Origin: a virus
Virus record (IMG/VR): IMGVR_UViG_3300031240_000005
Location: 1-63,563 of that record
DNA length: 63,563 nt
Strand: one strand, 5' to 3'
Positions 7,525-17,172 of this stretch are shown one piece after another; within the stretch, counting starts at the first letter, position 1; every line of letters starts with the position of its first letter. The notes beneath the pieces are model-generated. The model searched no databases and had not been told where the DNA came from. It saw only the letters and a list, made by a program, of their open reading frames with translations. The translations under genes and the position numbers were made by a program.

Positions 7525-7739
7525 TGCAGCGCGTCCTCAAGATCAAGAAGAGTTCCAACATCCACGGGGCCAGATACGACCCCGATACCGAAACTCTGGA
7601 GTTGGACCTGAACGGCGGGACTTGGGCGCACTTCGGAGTGGGACAGGACAAGGTAAACGACTTCGTGTCCGCTAAGAGCCACGGCGAGCATCACGCAAAG
7701 TTCATCAAAGATCAACACGAAACAAAACGAGTTAAGTAA
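7524..7739 (+). CDS. KTSC-domain-like protein, 71 aa
   Basis: GTG start overlapping the previous TAG. The sequence SSNIHGARYDPDTETLEL, a GGTWAHFGVG strand and the late AKSHGEHHAKFIKD follow the KTSC domain pattern: SS-x-I-x-x-x-x-YD, a short hairpin with an aromatic before G-V, then an A-x-S-x-G segment and an FI-like end. The KTSC domain occurs in many small phage and bacterial proteins, sometimes next to RNA-processing enzymes, and has no settled function. Confidence 0.7.
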   Translation: MQRVLKIKKSSNIHGARYDPDTETLELDLNGGTWAHFGVGQDKVNDFVSAKSHGEHHAKFIKDQHETKRVK

Positions 7740-8218
7740 GTTATGGGTCGGGCCGTTTATCCCGTTCGGGGAATGCGACAGAAACAGACCCCAACAAGTT
7801 TCTCGCTGATTACAGGGCCGACAAAACCTCAGTGGCTGCGTCCCAACGAGGATACAAATCGGTCGTCCACGCAGGGAAAATCGGGTGGTTTGAGTCCACT
7901 CGACGGCGAGACAATATTGAGCGGCCACCATACATACCTCCTACAAGGCCGCTCACCGGGGGTCTACGTTATCTCCTTTCGCAAGGCCCCCGGTTACTCT
8001 TGTCCAGCATTATCGGACCTCGGCAGGTCATCGATCCTCAAGTCGATCCATCGATCCGTTAGCCCCGGAATGGTGTGAAAGAGTGTTTCGGCTGGTGAAG
8101 GCGGGGGACGGCCAAAGCAACGGATGACCTCCCTGCGAGTAGTCTAGCCACCAAGTTCACCGGGCAAGCTGATTCATAGTTTGAGGTTAGATGACCTGCA
8201 ATTTGTATCCCACTTTTC
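7740..8218 (+). other. 479-base region with only weak coding signal
   Basis: An open frame from ATG 7743 runs to 8078 (111 codons) but its product is Ser/Arg/Gly-rich and unconvincing. A different frame covers about 7766-8062 and contains FLADYRADKTSVAASQRGYK, which reads more naturally but has no start codon before GTG 7832. This could be a frameshifted gene remnant. From 8079 to 8218 I see no frame or clear hairpin. No group I intron core was found. Confidence 0.3.
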
Positions 8219-8233
8219 GTCCGTTTAATGGAC
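8219..8233 (+). repeat. Dispersed palindrome copy 5
   Basis: GTCCGTTTAATGGAC, just upstream of the gene at 8246; GAGGAG follows immediately and acts as its ribosome site. Confidence 0.85.
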
Positions 8234-8245
8234 CGAGGAGACACC

Positions 8246-8491
8246 GTGAAAGAACCGAGATTACCTTTTCCTCCCGCTCAGTACGAAGAAATTCGCGTTC
8301 AGTTTAATGCCGCAAAATACTACCCCAAACAAAAAGGGGAGCACTGGGTAGATTCTCCGGGATGGCGCACCGTAGAGGACGCTCAAAAAGTTTGGCCTTC
8401 TGGTCAGTTTAGAGAAAAGATACCCTCTATCAAAATCGACCCAGCAGTCGGTGTCGAAATTGATTGGAGTAAAGATTTTCAGTCTGCGTAA
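8246..8491 (+). CDS. Hypothetical 81-aa protein
   Basis: Start chosen at GTG 8246, seven bases after GAGGAG. The ATG in the palindrome (8228) would add six residues but has no ribosome site. The product has aromatic-rich segments (QFNAAKYYPKQKG, HWVDSPGWRTVED). I recognise no family. It is followed 15 bases later by another small gene. Confidence 0.65.
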   Translation: MKEPRLPFPPAQYEEIRVQFNAAKYYPKQKGEHWVDSPGWRTVEDAQKVWPSGQFREKIPSIKIDPAVGVEIDWSKDFQSA

Positions 8492-8506
8492 GAGACAAAG
8501 GAAAAT

Positions 8507-8920
8507 ATGACCCTAAGCAAGCGTAATCCTTGGGCCGATAATGCGGCCTCCCTCCGCACGTTCCCCGATCACGTTCTAGTAGACATCGCCCGCAACGACG
8601 CGGCACAGCACGATTACCGCAAACTTGCTGTCGAAGTCCTGTTCAACAGGAAGTCGGAAAAGATCAAGCACCCCGATCTACAACAGTTTGTCCGCGAACT
8701 TGAGATCGAGTTGGACGGTATTGTCTTTGACCACCCCGCGCCGGGAAATCCGCTGATCGCGTCAGTCACCACCGAAACAATGTCGCGTGACTATCTAGTA
8801 GAAAACCAAGGTTTCATCGGATTCAATTTTGAGGAGCCGCTTGTTTCGACAGAGACTGAACCGCCCGTACCGACCGAGAGCACACACAAGAAGAAACAAG
8901 AGGAAGCCGATGCCCCCTGA
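8507..8920 (+). CDS. Hypothetical 137-aa protein
   Basis: ATG behind AAAGGAAA. The N-terminal half is helical (NAASLRTFPDHVLVDIARND and a following RKLAVEVLFNRKS) and the tail is Pro/Thr/Glu-rich ending in KKKQEEADAP. There is no known domain. The last 11 bases overlap the start of the phosphatase gene, which suggests coupled translation. Confidence 0.65.
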   Translation: MTLSKRNPWADNAASLRTFPDHVLVDIARNDAAQHDYRKLAVEVLFNRKSEKIKHPDLQQFVRELEIELDGIVFDHPAPGNPLIASVTTETMSRDYLVENQGFIGFNFEEPLVSTETEPPVPTESTHKKKQEEADAP

Positions 8921-9536
8921 TAACCCGGTACTGTATGTCGCGCGGCACGGTCAGACCGTACTCAATGCAACCAAAGCGTTTCGTGGATCGGCAAATCCTC
9001 CCCTAGATAAACAAGGAATCCAACAAGCTCACAAACTAGCTTCATTATTTTCTACCATAGACATATCCCACATCTTCTGCTCCGACAAACAGCGAGCAAC
9101 CAAAACAGCCGAAATTATCGCGGGGATCAAAAATTCCCCCGTCCATCAATCCCAGAATTTGCGTGCTTTGGATGTGGGCGACTTCAGCGGACAGCCTCGC
9201 AACGAGGAGTCTGAAGCGGAACTTCAGAAGTATCTGGACGACCCTGAATCAACCATCCCCGGTGGCGAGTCCCTTAACGAGTTTAAGGCTCGGATTAGAC
9301 CCTGTATTATGGAAGCCATCAATCTGTTCTGTGAGTGCGGAGCACCTCCCCTCGTTGTGGCTCACAGCAGCGTCGTGCACGAGATCGGGGACATGGCGAA
9401 CTCAAACCATAAAAGTGTTTTGGTCGAACCAGGCGGGGTCATCGCCGTTTACTTCAAAGACGGAAAACTTTCTGCCAACCCAATTTTCAGACCAGTCAAG
9501 GCTGCTCAGATTTCGCAGGCCGGAACCATAACCTAA
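8910..9536 (+). CDS. Histidine phosphatase superfamily (phosphoglycerate-mutase-like) protein
   Basis: 208 aa from ATG 8910, with AGGAAG upstream and overlap with the previous gene. The catalytic RHG motif is in LYVARHGQTVLNATKAF. The second conserved His is in VVAHSSVVHEIGD and the expected Arg/Glu positions (CSDKQRATKTAEI, GGESLNEFKARI) are present, so the active site looks complete. Family members remove phosphate from sugars, nucleotides or proteins; the substrate here is unknown. It is unusual in a structural gene run and may alter host metabolites. Confidence 0.88.
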   Translation: MPPDNPVLYVARHGQTVLNATKAFRGSANPPLDKQGIQQAHKLASLFSTIDISHIFCSDKQRATKTAEIIAGIKNSPVHQSQNLRALDVGDFSGQPRNEESEAELQKYLDDPESTIPGGESLNEFKARIRPCIMEAINLFCECGAPPLVVAHSSVVHEIGDMANSNHKSVLVEPGGVIAVYFKDGKLSANPIFRPVKAAQISQAGTIT

Positions 9537-9642
9537 GCCAGAAGCTGGTGTCGTTTTACGAACCAGAAGTGAAGCAAAAGTGCTTCGTTACCCTAAAAAT
9601 CGACGGCTAAGACCGCGATTACTAACCAAAGGAAATAAACCC

Positions 9643-10329
9643 ATGAGTAACCCTTCGACAGTCGCCGGTTTTGTAGGTTCAGGAACCGGACGTAATCTTT
9701 TTCCAACCCAAACAGTAGCCACGGCTACCGAAACTATTCTCAAGATCGGCACCGATGTCGGTACGTCCGCAAACCTCTTCTTCGTGGTTCCCACGGGCGG
9801 TCAAATCTACGGGTCCGAATCTCCTCTCGATGCGTCGGCAAATGCAGCGATCCTGAGCCGTTCTGGCCGCTCCTACGGCGTTCCGTCCGGGGTTTCTAAT
9901 GACCAGTTTTCAACTGAATCGTGGAACGCACACCCATTCCTGATCCGTGTGTCCGGCATTTACAATGCAGGCGCAAACGCGGCCCAGACCGTGCAGTTCA
10001 ACCTGTATCAAGGAACGTCAACCACACTCGGCTCCGATAAGGCTATCGCTACCACAGGGACGGGTCTTGCTGCCGTGGCTGGTGGGGCTGGTAACTTCGA
10101 GATCGAAGCCCGTTTGCTTTGGGACCCGACCTCGCAGATTTTATCCGGTTCTTACACGTCGAATATTTCCTTCATCACCCCGACCTCGCAGTTCACTACG
10201 CCTACCGTTATCACTAACGTTGTGGGTTCTGTGACGGCAGCGAATCTTTCGTTCTTGGCTACCATCAAGCTCGGAAATGGCGCTTCCAGCACGGTAACCT
10301 TGAAGGAATTTTCGATCTCACAAATCTAG
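9643..10329 (+). CDS. Putative head decoration or other virion protein
   Basis: 228 aa from ATG 9643 behind AAAGGAAAT; an earlier in-frame start at 9580 lacks support. The sequence is Ser/Thr/Ala/Gly-rich with alternating beta-strand patterns (FLIRVSGIYNAGANAAQTVQ, ISFITPTSQFTTPTVITNVV). This is typical of all-beta surface proteins and resembles small capsid decoration or fibre-base proteins. No catalytic motif is seen. Confidence 0.6.
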   Translation: MSNPSTVAGFVGSGTGRNLFPTQTVATATETILKIGTDVGTSANLFFVVPTGGQIYGSESPLDASANAAILSRSGRSYGVPSGVSNDQFSTESWNAHPFLIRVSGIYNAGANAAQTVQFNLYQGTSTTLGSDKAIATTGTGLAAVAGGAGNFEIEARLLWDPTSQILSGSYTSNISFITPTSQFTTPTVITNVVGSVTAANLSFLATIKLGNGASSTVTLKEFSISQI

Positions 10330-10394
10330 TCTCCGGGTATCGCTACCGCCGTTCAACAGGCCCGCTGGGTGCCTACGGGGATACCCAGCCATTC

Positions 10395-10409
10395 GTCCGT
10401 TTAATGGAC
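10395..10409 (+). repeat. Dispersed palindrome copy 6
   Basis: GTCCGTTTAATGGAC, 11 bases before the ATG at 10421. The ribosome site AAGAGG for that gene follows the repeat. Confidence 0.85.
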
Positions 10410-10420
10410 CAAGAGGTATT

Positions 10421-10684
10421 ATGTCAGCTTTGATCGAAATATACAACTCTCAGGATTCTTGGGAGAGCAAGAGGAAAGACCTGTCTCTAGGACATGTTGT
10501 CGGACATGCTCTGCTCGTTGTGGTAAAAAACGAAGACGGCGGTTTGAACGTAGAACGCATCCTCGGAGTCAACGCCGACAGCGCGGAAGACAATCAGATC
10601 GTTGGGGATTTCATCAAGCAAGTCGAGTCTAAACTGGCCGAGTTGTTTCCTGAAGAAACTCCTAAGATTTGGACGCCCGAATGA
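10421..10684 (+). CDS. Hypothetical 87-aa protein
   Basis: ATG behind AAGAGG. A short beta segment (GHALLVVVKNEDGGLNVERI) and an acidic helix (GDFIKQVESKLAELFPEE) are visible. There is no known family. It shares ATGA with the next gene. Confidence 0.6.
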   Translation: MSALIEIYNSQDSWESKRKDLSLGHVVGHALLVVVKNEDGGLNVERILGVNADSAEDNQIVGDFIKQVESKLAELFPEETPKIWTPE

Positions 10685-11370
10685 GTCTAATCCAGTCAGA
10701 TTTTGACGTAATCGACTATGAAGCTGGAGTTTCAAACGAGGTCCTCGGGCGGGAGTGCTGCGCATGTTTTCGTTTGTTACGCTTCAAGTTCTTTGATAGA
10801 AATTCTGCTTATAAAGACGGCTATGAGCCGATGTGCTCCTTATGCAAGAAATCCCCCAAGATGAGCATAGCCGAACACACGGCCAGACTCAAGGAACTGA
10901 ACTACAACTCGGAGGGGACGAGGCGTCAACGCCACCCCGACACTGAATTTTTAATTGACGACCGACCCGGAAGACCCTTGGAATGCTCTTTGTTTCTCAG
11001 TAAATTACTTCACGCATATCCACAGCTTTATGTTAAACAAGGCGGCATCTCAGTCAACGGAATTCCCGATCTCGCTCTATATGCGACTAGTCCCATTGGG
11101 AAACCAGATTGGGCTGGAAGAGACTTTCGTTATATGGGATACGTGACTCTGGGCATACTTCCAGAATACTCCAAGTACGAGTTCAACGAACGGGACATTC
11201 TCCAGCGATGCACGCAGATCGGATGGCGCTCCGTCCTTCTACGGTTTGTAGAAAACAATCTTCTAACCGAAGCACAATGCGACCAAGAGTTCGGACCCCC
11301 GTCTGGAGGAGTCAACTCGATCTGGTACAAGAAATTGCACAACTACCGAAATTCAAAGAAATTGAACTAA
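10681..11370 (+). CDS. Hypothetical 229-aa protein with an N-terminal zinc finger
   Basis: Start at ATG 10681, overlapping the previous TGA (ATGA). Residues 26-60 carry ECCACF and MCSLCKK, a CxxC...CxxC zinc site separated by about 25 residues, as in HNH-associated or phage C4 fingers. The rest (about 60-229) is mixed alpha/beta with no HNH or nuclease motif I can see. It may bind nucleic acid; the function is unknown. Confidence 0.65.
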   Translation: MSLIQSDFDVIDYEAGVSNEVLGRECCACFRLLRFKFFDRNSAYKDGYEPMCSLCKKSPKMSIAEHTARLKELNYNSEGTRRQRHPDTEFLIDDRPGRPLECSLFLSKLLHAYPQLYVKQGGISVNGIPDLALYATSPIGKPDWAGRDFRYMGYVTLGILPEYSKYEFNERDILQRCTQIGWRSVLLRFVENNLLTEAQCDQEFGPPSGGVNSIWYKKLHNYRNSKKLN

Positions 11371-11407
11371 ATTCCACCGTGGCCGATGATCTCGGCAGGA
11401 GCCTGTC

Positions 11408-12034
11408 ATGCCAAAACACACCCCAGTAGATTCACCCGAAACAGTTTCAACCGTTGAAAATCCTGAATTAGCTTCTTACAACTCTTCGGCCTCGCCGATC
11501 ACAACCGAAGGGCTGCTGTCCCTGATTGCTTCTCTTTCCCAGCAACTAGTGGTCACTCAGAAGTCTGCCGCCGCTGCGAATGAGAAACTAGCGGAAGCGA
11601 TTCTGAAGACGACCGAGCCCCGAGAAGTCGTAAAGTCTCGCCAACAGTTGGCGCAAGAAGAGAACGACAAACTCTTCGACAAGAACGCCAAGGAGCTTCG
11701 CCGCCGTCAGTTGCTGAACAAAGAAGCGGTTGAAAACGACTGCGTACACATCGCTGGCTGCTCACAACTGTCCGAGCAAAAAGACATCGCAGGCCGCACC
11801 GCTATTGTCTGGCACCGCACCGACGCCCAATACGACGTAGGTATCTGCACGGTTTGCGGACGGCAGTTTCACCCGGACGACCCGCTTGATTCTCTCGGCC
11901 ACACCTACAACTTCTGGAGAAAGCAGCCCAGCTTCAACAAGCTATCAGCCGCTGGATACAGACAGTTCGAAAACCCCGGTAAGGCCAGAGTTGATTCCTA
12001 TCTCCGTGATGAAGAAGCAGTTCCAGTCCATTAA
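11408..12034 (+). CDS. Hypothetical 208-aa protein with a C-terminal zinc motif
   Basis: ATG behind GGCAGGAG. The first 110 residues are low-complexity then coiled-coil-like (LLSLIASLSQQLVVTQKSAA, QQLAQEENDKLFDKNAKELR). The C-terminal part has HIAGCSQ and CTVCGRQFHPDDP, a possible C/H zinc site. Its stop codon lies within a palindrome copy. The order before the tail adaptor suggests a virion role, but this is not proven. Confidence 0.65.
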   Translation: MPKHTPVDSPETVSTVENPELASYNSSASPITTEGLLSLIASLSQQLVVTQKSAAAANEKLAEAILKTTEPREVVKSRQQLAQEENDKLFDKNAKELRRRQLLNKEAVENDCVHIAGCSQLSEQKDIAGRTAIVWHRTDAQYDVGICTVCGRQFHPDDPLDSLGHTYNFWRKQPSFNKLSAAGYRQFENPGKARVDSYLRDEEAVPVH

Positions 12035-12040
12035 CTGGAA
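12026..12040 (-). repeat. Dispersed palindrome copy 7
   Basis: GTCCATTAACTGGAA; the TAA of the preceding gene lies inside it. Confidence 0.75.
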
Positions 12041-12043
12041 TAC

Positions 12044-12172
12044 GTTGGGGGCATAATCACGCTCTAGGCGGTAGCAGGACCTGTGGTCTTTTGTTACCCG
12101 CTGTAGCGTCATGCGGTCTTGTTCTTGCAGTTTAACGACGCTGCCACTTGGCCGGTGAAACCCGCCCCCAAC
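12044..12172 (+). ncRNA. Candidate structured RNA in the gap before the metalloprotease gene
   Basis: The segment is closed by a perfect nine-base inverted repeat, GTTGGGGGC (12044-12052) and GCCCCCAAC (12164-12172). Inside are GCGGTA/TACCCGC (one bulge; 12068-12073 with 12095-12101) and AGCGTC/GACGCT (12105-12110 with 12137-12142). These nest without crossing, giving a branched three-helix fold. There is no coding frame. It could be a leader regulating the next gene or an independent RNA. Confidence 0.45.
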
Positions 12173-12207
12173 AAAAACATCTTACCACACTCTCCCCAAG
12201 AGGTCAA

Positions 12208-12624
12208 ATGCCGACGAAAAAGATTGCCTATGAAAGCTGGGTTGCCAGTTTCATCGAGAGGTTGTCCGATTACTTTAATCTCGCTGGCTGGGTATTCGAA
12301 ATCGAGTATGAGAAGAAACCCTCGCAGGAAATGGACGGCGCTGTTTACGCCAAGATCGAAGTCAACTCCATCTACCTCCACGCACATCTGACCATATATC
12401 CAATCGGTAAGGAAGACTTTACCAAAGGGAATATGGAGAGGCTGGTCCGATCTTTAGTACACGAACTGGTCCACGTTTTCCTCGACCCCTTCCAAGACGC
12501 AATGCACCCGCATTTGTCGATCACAACCACCCCGTTATTCATGACTGTGATAGAACAGCAGACCCAAAAGCTGACGATGGTCCTCCTCAAAACCCTCCCC
12601 AAAGATGTAGTCCCTCCAAGGTAG
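12208..12624 (+). CDS. Putative zinc metalloprotease-like protein (HExxH)
   Basis: 138 aa from ATG 12208 behind AAGAGGTC. The motif LVRSLVHELVHVFLD contains HELVH, the zincin zinc-binding site. A Glu about 40 residues on (VIEQQTQKL) could be the third ligand, as in gluzincins and SprT-like domains. It is a minimal domain with no signal peptide, so probably cytoplasmic. In phages such proteins may process head or tail proteins; the location in the structural block fits that. Confidence 0.7.
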   Translation: MPTKKIAYESWVASFIERLSDYFNLAGWVFEIEYEKKPSQEMDGAVYAKIEVNSIYLHAHLTIYPIGKEDFTKGNMERLVRSLVHELVHVFLDPFQDAMHPHLSITTTPLFMTVIEQQTQKLTMVLLKTLPKDVVPPR

Positions 12625-12628
12625 AACA

Positions 12629-13339
12629 TTGGCCTCGACGATCCAATTAGAACGGACGATTCTGATCTGTCAGCAGTTCCTGCGGCTGGCCCCTCTGACG
12701 TTCCCGACAAATCCGAATAACGATCCGGCCTTTTTCTGCGCAGACTGGGTTAAGCAGATGATTCTGTCCCCGCCTTTTGCGTGGAGATGGAACAGAACTA
12801 GTGCGACCGTAATCGCTCCGACCTTCACTACTGTTTTGGGAAACACGGACTATCAAGTCAACCTACCAAATTTCGGGTGGATCGAGAAAGCGACAGCTTA
12901 CGACCCGAACAACGCAAACTCAGCTTACGAATTGCAGGTCGGACTGAATACCGCAATCGAGCCCCTCAACAACCAACCTGCCAGAATCACGGCACAACTA
13001 GATGATACAGAAGGGAACATAACTTTTCGCATATTCCCCGCGTCGGACGCTGTGTATTCGGTAGTCGTAGAGTCTCAGAATGCGGCTTCTCTGTTTACAG
13101 CATCTACGGATACTTGGGCACCAATACCGGACTATTTGAGCTACCTCTATATTAGTGGCTTCCAGGCCAAGGTGTATGAATACTCTAACGATCCCAGGTA
13201 CCTGCCCGCGATGCAATTGTTTCTTCAGCAACTCGCAGCAGCCTCTGAAAATCTCGATTCGACTCAGAAAAATCTCTGGATCACCGACAGATTGAACTCT
13301 CTTCGTCAAACTCAAATGGTCCAACAAGGACGGGCATAA
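12629..13339 (+). CDS. Tail adaptor/connector-like protein, paralogue of 23,482
   Basis: 236 aa from TTG 12629 behind AAGGTAG. Shared pattern with the 23,482 gene: an N-terminal helix pair, then W-x-WNR (FAWRWNRTSATV), a YQVNLPNFGWIEKA segment, and a C-terminal helical half with AAxxxS. Such short alpha-helical proteins sit between portal and tail tube in podoviruses. The assignment is by resemblance and order. It ends in TAATG shared with the next start. Confidence 0.6.
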   Translation: MASTIQLERTILICQQFLRLAPLTFPTNPNNDPAFFCADWVKQMILSPPFAWRWNRTSATVIAPTFTTVLGNTDYQVNLPNFGWIEKATAYDPNNANSAYELQVGLNTAIEPLNNQPARITAQLDDTEGNITFRIFPASDAVYSVVVESQNAASLFTASTDTWAPIPDYLSYLYISGFQAKVYEYSNDPRYLPAMQLFLQQLAAASENLDSTQKNLWITDRLNSLRQTQMVQQGRA

Positions 13340-14709
13340 TGAAATTTAGAATTCTACTCATTCTGGTCTTCCTTCTGGGACTTACGGTTTGGGCGGAGGG
13401 TCAGGCGACCACAGCCTACCATCGGCTCAACCAAGTCCTTGCGAGAGGTAATGGCGTCTACGCCCAGATCGTTCCGTATGCCACGGTTGCCGTGACCAAC
13501 TCGGCTACCGGGGTGGCGGGCGTAATTTACGTCGATCCCGGCCTTACGGTTCGTGTACCGAACTCGGTTGTCACAGCAGACGCGAACGGGAACTACGGGT
13601 ACTACTTTGCTCTCCAACTCTGCATGACGGAGAAGATCACCTATCCGAACGGCGGGATGCTAACCTTCGTCAATGTTTGTTCCAACACGACTTCCGGCGG
13701 TTCAGTCACCGGGATAAGCGTCGGCACCTTACCGAGTTTTCTGGGTCTGACGATAGCTAACCCTAATACGACCCCTGTTCTAAACTTTACCGCAAGTGCA
13801 ATTCCAAACAGTTCTCTCGCAGTTCAAACAGCTAATACCGTCCTCGGGGCTGTTACCGCGACGACGCCTTCTGGCCTACCAATGCCCGCGTGTAGCGGTG
13901 GGTTAAACGCTTTGATTTGGAACCCCGGAGTTGGTTTTGGTTGCAATACGATCAGCGCGGGAACAGGAACAGTCGTGACTACGGGTAGTCCCGCAAACGG
14001 AAATCTTGCTCAGTTCTCTGGTCCAACTTCTATAACTAACGGAAATCTATCCGGAGATGCAACTACCTCAAATAGTTTGGTGGTCGCTGTAGTCAAAGTC
14101 AACGGGGGTGCGATCCCAACTTCGGCAAAGGCTCTCGCTTCAAACGGCAGCAACCAGATTATTGCTGCAACTCTACAAGGCACAGACTCAGCCCTGATGA
14201 CCGCCGGAACCGTGTCTGGAACTTCGATCTTATTGTGTACAGACGCTAACGGCGGGGCAACGACCTCAAGTTGTCCGGTTCCTCTAGCTAACCCCATGAC
14301 TACTGCCGGAGATATGATTACGGGCGGAGTTTCTGGTGTCCCCCAACGTGTGGGGGTTGGTACCAACGGACAGGTTTTGGCTACGATTGCTGGTGCGCCT
14401 GCGTGGGCTGGGACTGTTCATTCTTCCGGGACCAATGGGTACTACACAATCGCTCCCGACGGCACGATCACAGACTATGTAAATACAGGGTCTCTAAACA
14501 ACAACACACCCACGACAATTACTCTTCCGCACCAGATTACAAGCACGGTCATGAGCGCGGTTTGCGCGGATAACGGGGGGCGTGTTCAAACAGGAAACGA
14601 CCAGCCAGTTGGCGTAAACTTCGTCGGCTTGTCCGCTCCGTATACGACCATGAACGTGAATACTCCCGCCACTGGAATGACTGCCTACTGCATCGTTGTC
14701 GGGTACTAA
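13339..14709 (+). CDS. Exported fibre-like protein 1 with signal peptide
   Basis: 456 aa. The N-terminus MKFRILLILVFLLGLTVWAEGQA is a Sec signal peptide (basic start, hydrophobic core, AEGQA-like cleavage site). The first 110 mature residues closely match the next gene: both have TAYHRLNQVLAR or [18 protein letters not shown]-type strands, then YYFAL-LC and CSN before a Gly/Ser linker. The rest is Ser/Thr/Gly/Ala-rich repeats as in trimeric phage fibres (TTAGDMITGGVSGVPQRV). A signal peptide on a phage fibre is unusual. Confidence 0.75.
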   Translation: MKFRILLILVFLLGLTVWAEGQATTAYHRLNQVLARGNGVYAQIVPYATVAVTNSATGVAGVIYVDPGLTVRVPNSVVTADANGNYGYYFALQLCMTEKITYPNGGMLTFVNVCSNTTSGGSVTGISVGTLPSFLGLTIANPNTTPVLNFTASAIPNSSLAVQTANTVLGAVTATTPSGLPMPACSGGLNALIWNPGVGFGCNTISAGTGTVVTTGSPANGNLAQFSGPTSITNGNLSGDATTSNSLVVAVVKVNGGAIPTSAKALASNGSNQIIAATLQGTDSALMTAGTVSGTSILLCTDANGGATTSSCPVPLANPMTTAGDMITGGVSGVPQRVGVGTNGQVLATIAGAPAWAGTVHSSGTNGYYTIAPDGTITDYVNTGSLNNNTPTTITLPHQITSTVMSAVCADNGGRVQTGNDQPVGVNFVGLSAPYTTMNVNTPATGMTAYCIVVGY

Positions 14710-14711
14710 AA

Positions 14712-14726
14712 ATCCATTAACTGGAC
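14712..14726 (-). repeat. Dispersed palindrome copy 8
   Basis: ATCCATTAACTGGAC between the two fibre genes, four bases before the next ATG. It is the last copy before an 8.7-kb gap without repeats. Confidence 0.75.
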
Positions 14727-14730
14727 GAAA

Positions 14731-17172
14731 ATGAAGAATCTCAAACTACTTGCGCTGCTTCTATTTCCGATGCTTGCTTTTTCGCAAGCCACTAGCGGCT
14801 TCCACAGAGTCGCGCAGGTCATTGCCCGCGCTCCTTTAAATTCTGTGACAGCACAAGTGGTTCCCTATGCGACGATTGTACTGACCTATACAGGAAGCGG
14901 GACAGCAGCCGCAGTTTATTCCGATCCCGGTCTTTCCGTAGGGATTCCTAACTCGACGCTAACAGCAAGCGGAGCTGGTAACTACGATTACTACTTCGCC
15001 CTGAACACGTGCATTACCGAAACCATTTCCTCCCCCAATTTGGGAATTATCGCTCTCCCTAATATTTGTTCGAACGGCGGCGGAGGCGGATCGGGACCTA
15101 CGATCCAGACTAATGGAACTCCAAACACTCTTCAAAATCTTTTGAATTTTGTCAACCCATCTTCCTTTAACGGGTTGTCCTTTGCCTTTTCAAACCCATC
15201 AGGTGGTGTTGAAACTTTCGGAGTATCTGGAACTCTTAACAGTGCCGGTTTAACCAACACGGCTGTGTCTGCTGGAAGCTATACCTGTACCAACCTCACC
15301 GTCAATGCCCAAGGACAACTTACTGCCGCTTCTAATGGTTCTTGCGGGGGTGGAGGTGGTTCCGCGCAGAAATGGCCGGTTCTTTCTTGGACGGGGTTAC
15401 AGACAAGCAACTACCAGACGTTTGCCTCTGTGATGATCGCCCCGTCCGCCGGTACCGTGCCTTCTGGCTGTACGGGAAGCGCCAGCGATACCTACCCTAT
15501 AACCTACAACGGGGGAGCGGTAACGTACCCAACTGCTACAAGTTCTGTGGCTCTGGGTGTCTGGGATTTGACCACAAATACTCAACTTTGCACCATCACG
15601 ACTTCGTCCTCCGGTCACTTGGGTTCTCCTTCTGGTTCTGGCGGAACAATCAACATCGGGGATCAAATCGTAGTCACAGGCGCACCCACGCCGGATGCTA
15701 CTTATCAGAATTTTGATGTGACCTTGGCCGTGAATATATCCGGCGGAGGTGGGGGGAGCATCAGCCTGACAACCACAGGCTCTGGCGGAGCCGCGACTTT
15801 ATCCGGTACGGTTTTGAATATTCCCGTATATCAAACAGCACTCGGGTATACTCCAGCCCACAGCGCGGGAAACTCAGACATTACATCTTTGTCTGGTCTT
15901 ACGACCCCACTTAGCATACCTCAAGGGGGAACTGGAACAACCACCCCAGGATTGATTGCGGGAACAAACATTACCGTGTCAGGTGCTTGGCCGAATCAAA
16001 TCATCACCGCATCTTCAACCGCAGCGACCGCCTTTTCGGCCCTAACTAGCGCAACCAACACAGTAGCCGCAATGCTTGTCGGAACTGGGGCAAGTCTAGC
16101 CCCGACTGGCTCGGGGTCCGTTCAGTCTAACAACATTGCAGGGACTATAACGCAGGGATCAAACGTTACCATCACAGGGTCCGGAACAACGGGAAGCCCT
16201 TATAACATTTCCGCTTCCAGTGGCTTTTCGGGTCAAACGGCAGGTTGCGCGATTAAAGCGGCTTCTGCGACTACAGCAACGGCTCCCTTCCCACTTTGCG
16301 ACGATGGTACGAAAATTAACGCCAGTGAGCCTATCTCAGTTACGGGCCCTCCCGGAATAAAAATGGTCGCTGCCTCTGCTCTTGCTGGGGCCGCTGGAAG
16401 TGTTGTTTATTCCGTAGATGCGACCAATGGATACGGAGAACTAAACGAAAACAACACAGGTCTTTCGCGCATCTGTACGGCTGGAAACAGCGTATGCGCG
16501 GCTTCTTCTCCCCTCACCACCAAGGGCGACCTCTACACCTACTCGACGACAAACGCGCGTCTGCCTGTGGGTACCGACACCTATGTGCTCACGGCGGATT
16601 CGACGCAGACGACGGGAATCAAGTGGGCCGCGCCGAGCGGCGGCTATCCCGCTGCCGTCACGGTCAACATCGCATCAGGCTCCCCCGCCATCGAAGCCGA
16701 CCTGACTTCCTGCATCACATCCAGCTATCGTGATTACGAAATCAGAGTGTCGGATGTGGTTGCGACGACTACCAATCTGTCGCTGCTGATTCAGTTTTCA
16801 GGGAACAACGGATCGACCTACGATACAGGGTCGAATTACAACTGGGCTCGATATCTTGCCGGGATCAACACGAACACGGGAACCTATGATGGCAACCATA
16901 CCGGGGCTAATGGCGTCGTTGTCAGCGCGAATGATTATGCGGCAACTCCCTATGCCGAGACGGGTAGGCTTACCCTCTACGATCCGTTGAGCACGGTAAA
17001 TTATAAGCAGGTCACGGGTCAGTACAACCTCGTCGGCGGCGCGAGCACGATATATGGTGGCACCATTTACGGCTTCTATGGTGCGACATCCGCCGTCAAC
17101 GCCTTCCGGTTCTACATCGACGGCACTCACACCTTCAGCGGAAAGTTCACATGCCAGCCATTGCCTCAATGA
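14731..17172 (+). CDS. Exported fibre-like protein 2 with signal peptide (mosaic)
   Basis: 813 aa beginning [20 protein letters not shown], a Sec signal peptide ending FSQA. N-terminal 120 residues are paralogous to fibre 1. Gly/Ser/Thr-rich repeats follow ([21 protein letters not shown]). The last 230 residues change style: [20 protein letters not shown] and later domain-like sequence match fibre tails common in acidobacterial prophages. Base composition turns more GC-rich at about 16,490. It is likely a recombination-built adhesin. Its TGA overlaps the next ATG. Confidence 0.75.
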   Translation: MKNLKLLALLLFPMLAFSQATSGFHRVAQVIARAPLNSVTAQVVPYATIVLTYTGSGTAAAVYSDPGLSVGIPNSTLTASGAGNYDYYFALNTCITETISSPNLGIIALPNICSNGGGGGSGPTIQTNGTPNTLQNLLNFVNPSSFNGLSFAFSNPSGGVETFGVSGTLNSAGLTNTAVSAGSYTCTNLTVNAQGQLTAASNGSCGGGGGSAQKWPVLSWTGLQTSNYQTFASVMIAPSAGTVPSGCTGSASDTYPITYNGGAVTYPTATSSVALGVWDLTTNTQLCTITTSSSGHLGSPSGSGGTINIGDQIVVTGAPTPDATYQNFDVTLAVNISGGGGGSISLTTTGSGGAATLSGTVLNIPVYQTALGYTPAHSAGNSDITSLSGLTTPLSIPQGGTGTTTPGLIAGTNITVSGAWPNQIITASSTAATAFSALTSATNTVAAMLVGTGASLAPTGSGSVQSNNIAGTITQGSNVTITGSGTTGSPYNISASSGFSGQTAGCAIKAASATTATAPFPLCDDGTKINASEPISVTGPPGIKMVAASALAGAAGSVVYSVDATNGYGELNENNTGLSRICTAGNSVCAASSPLTTKGDLYTYSTTNARLPVGTDTYVLTADSTQTTGIKWAAPSGGYPAAVTVNIASGSPAIEADLTSCITSSYRDYEIRVSDVVATTTNLSLLIQFSGNNGSTYDTGSNYNWARYLAGINTNTGTYDGNHTGANGVVVSANDYAATPYAETGRLTLYDPLSTVNYKQVTGQYNLVGGASTIYGGTIYGFYGATSAVNAFRFYIDGTHTFSGKFTCQPLPQ

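Noticed and set aside
7740-8218. A fifth group I intron
   Set aside because: A GTAGTCTAG string recalls an S element, but no matching R element, P1 pairing or split exon was found.
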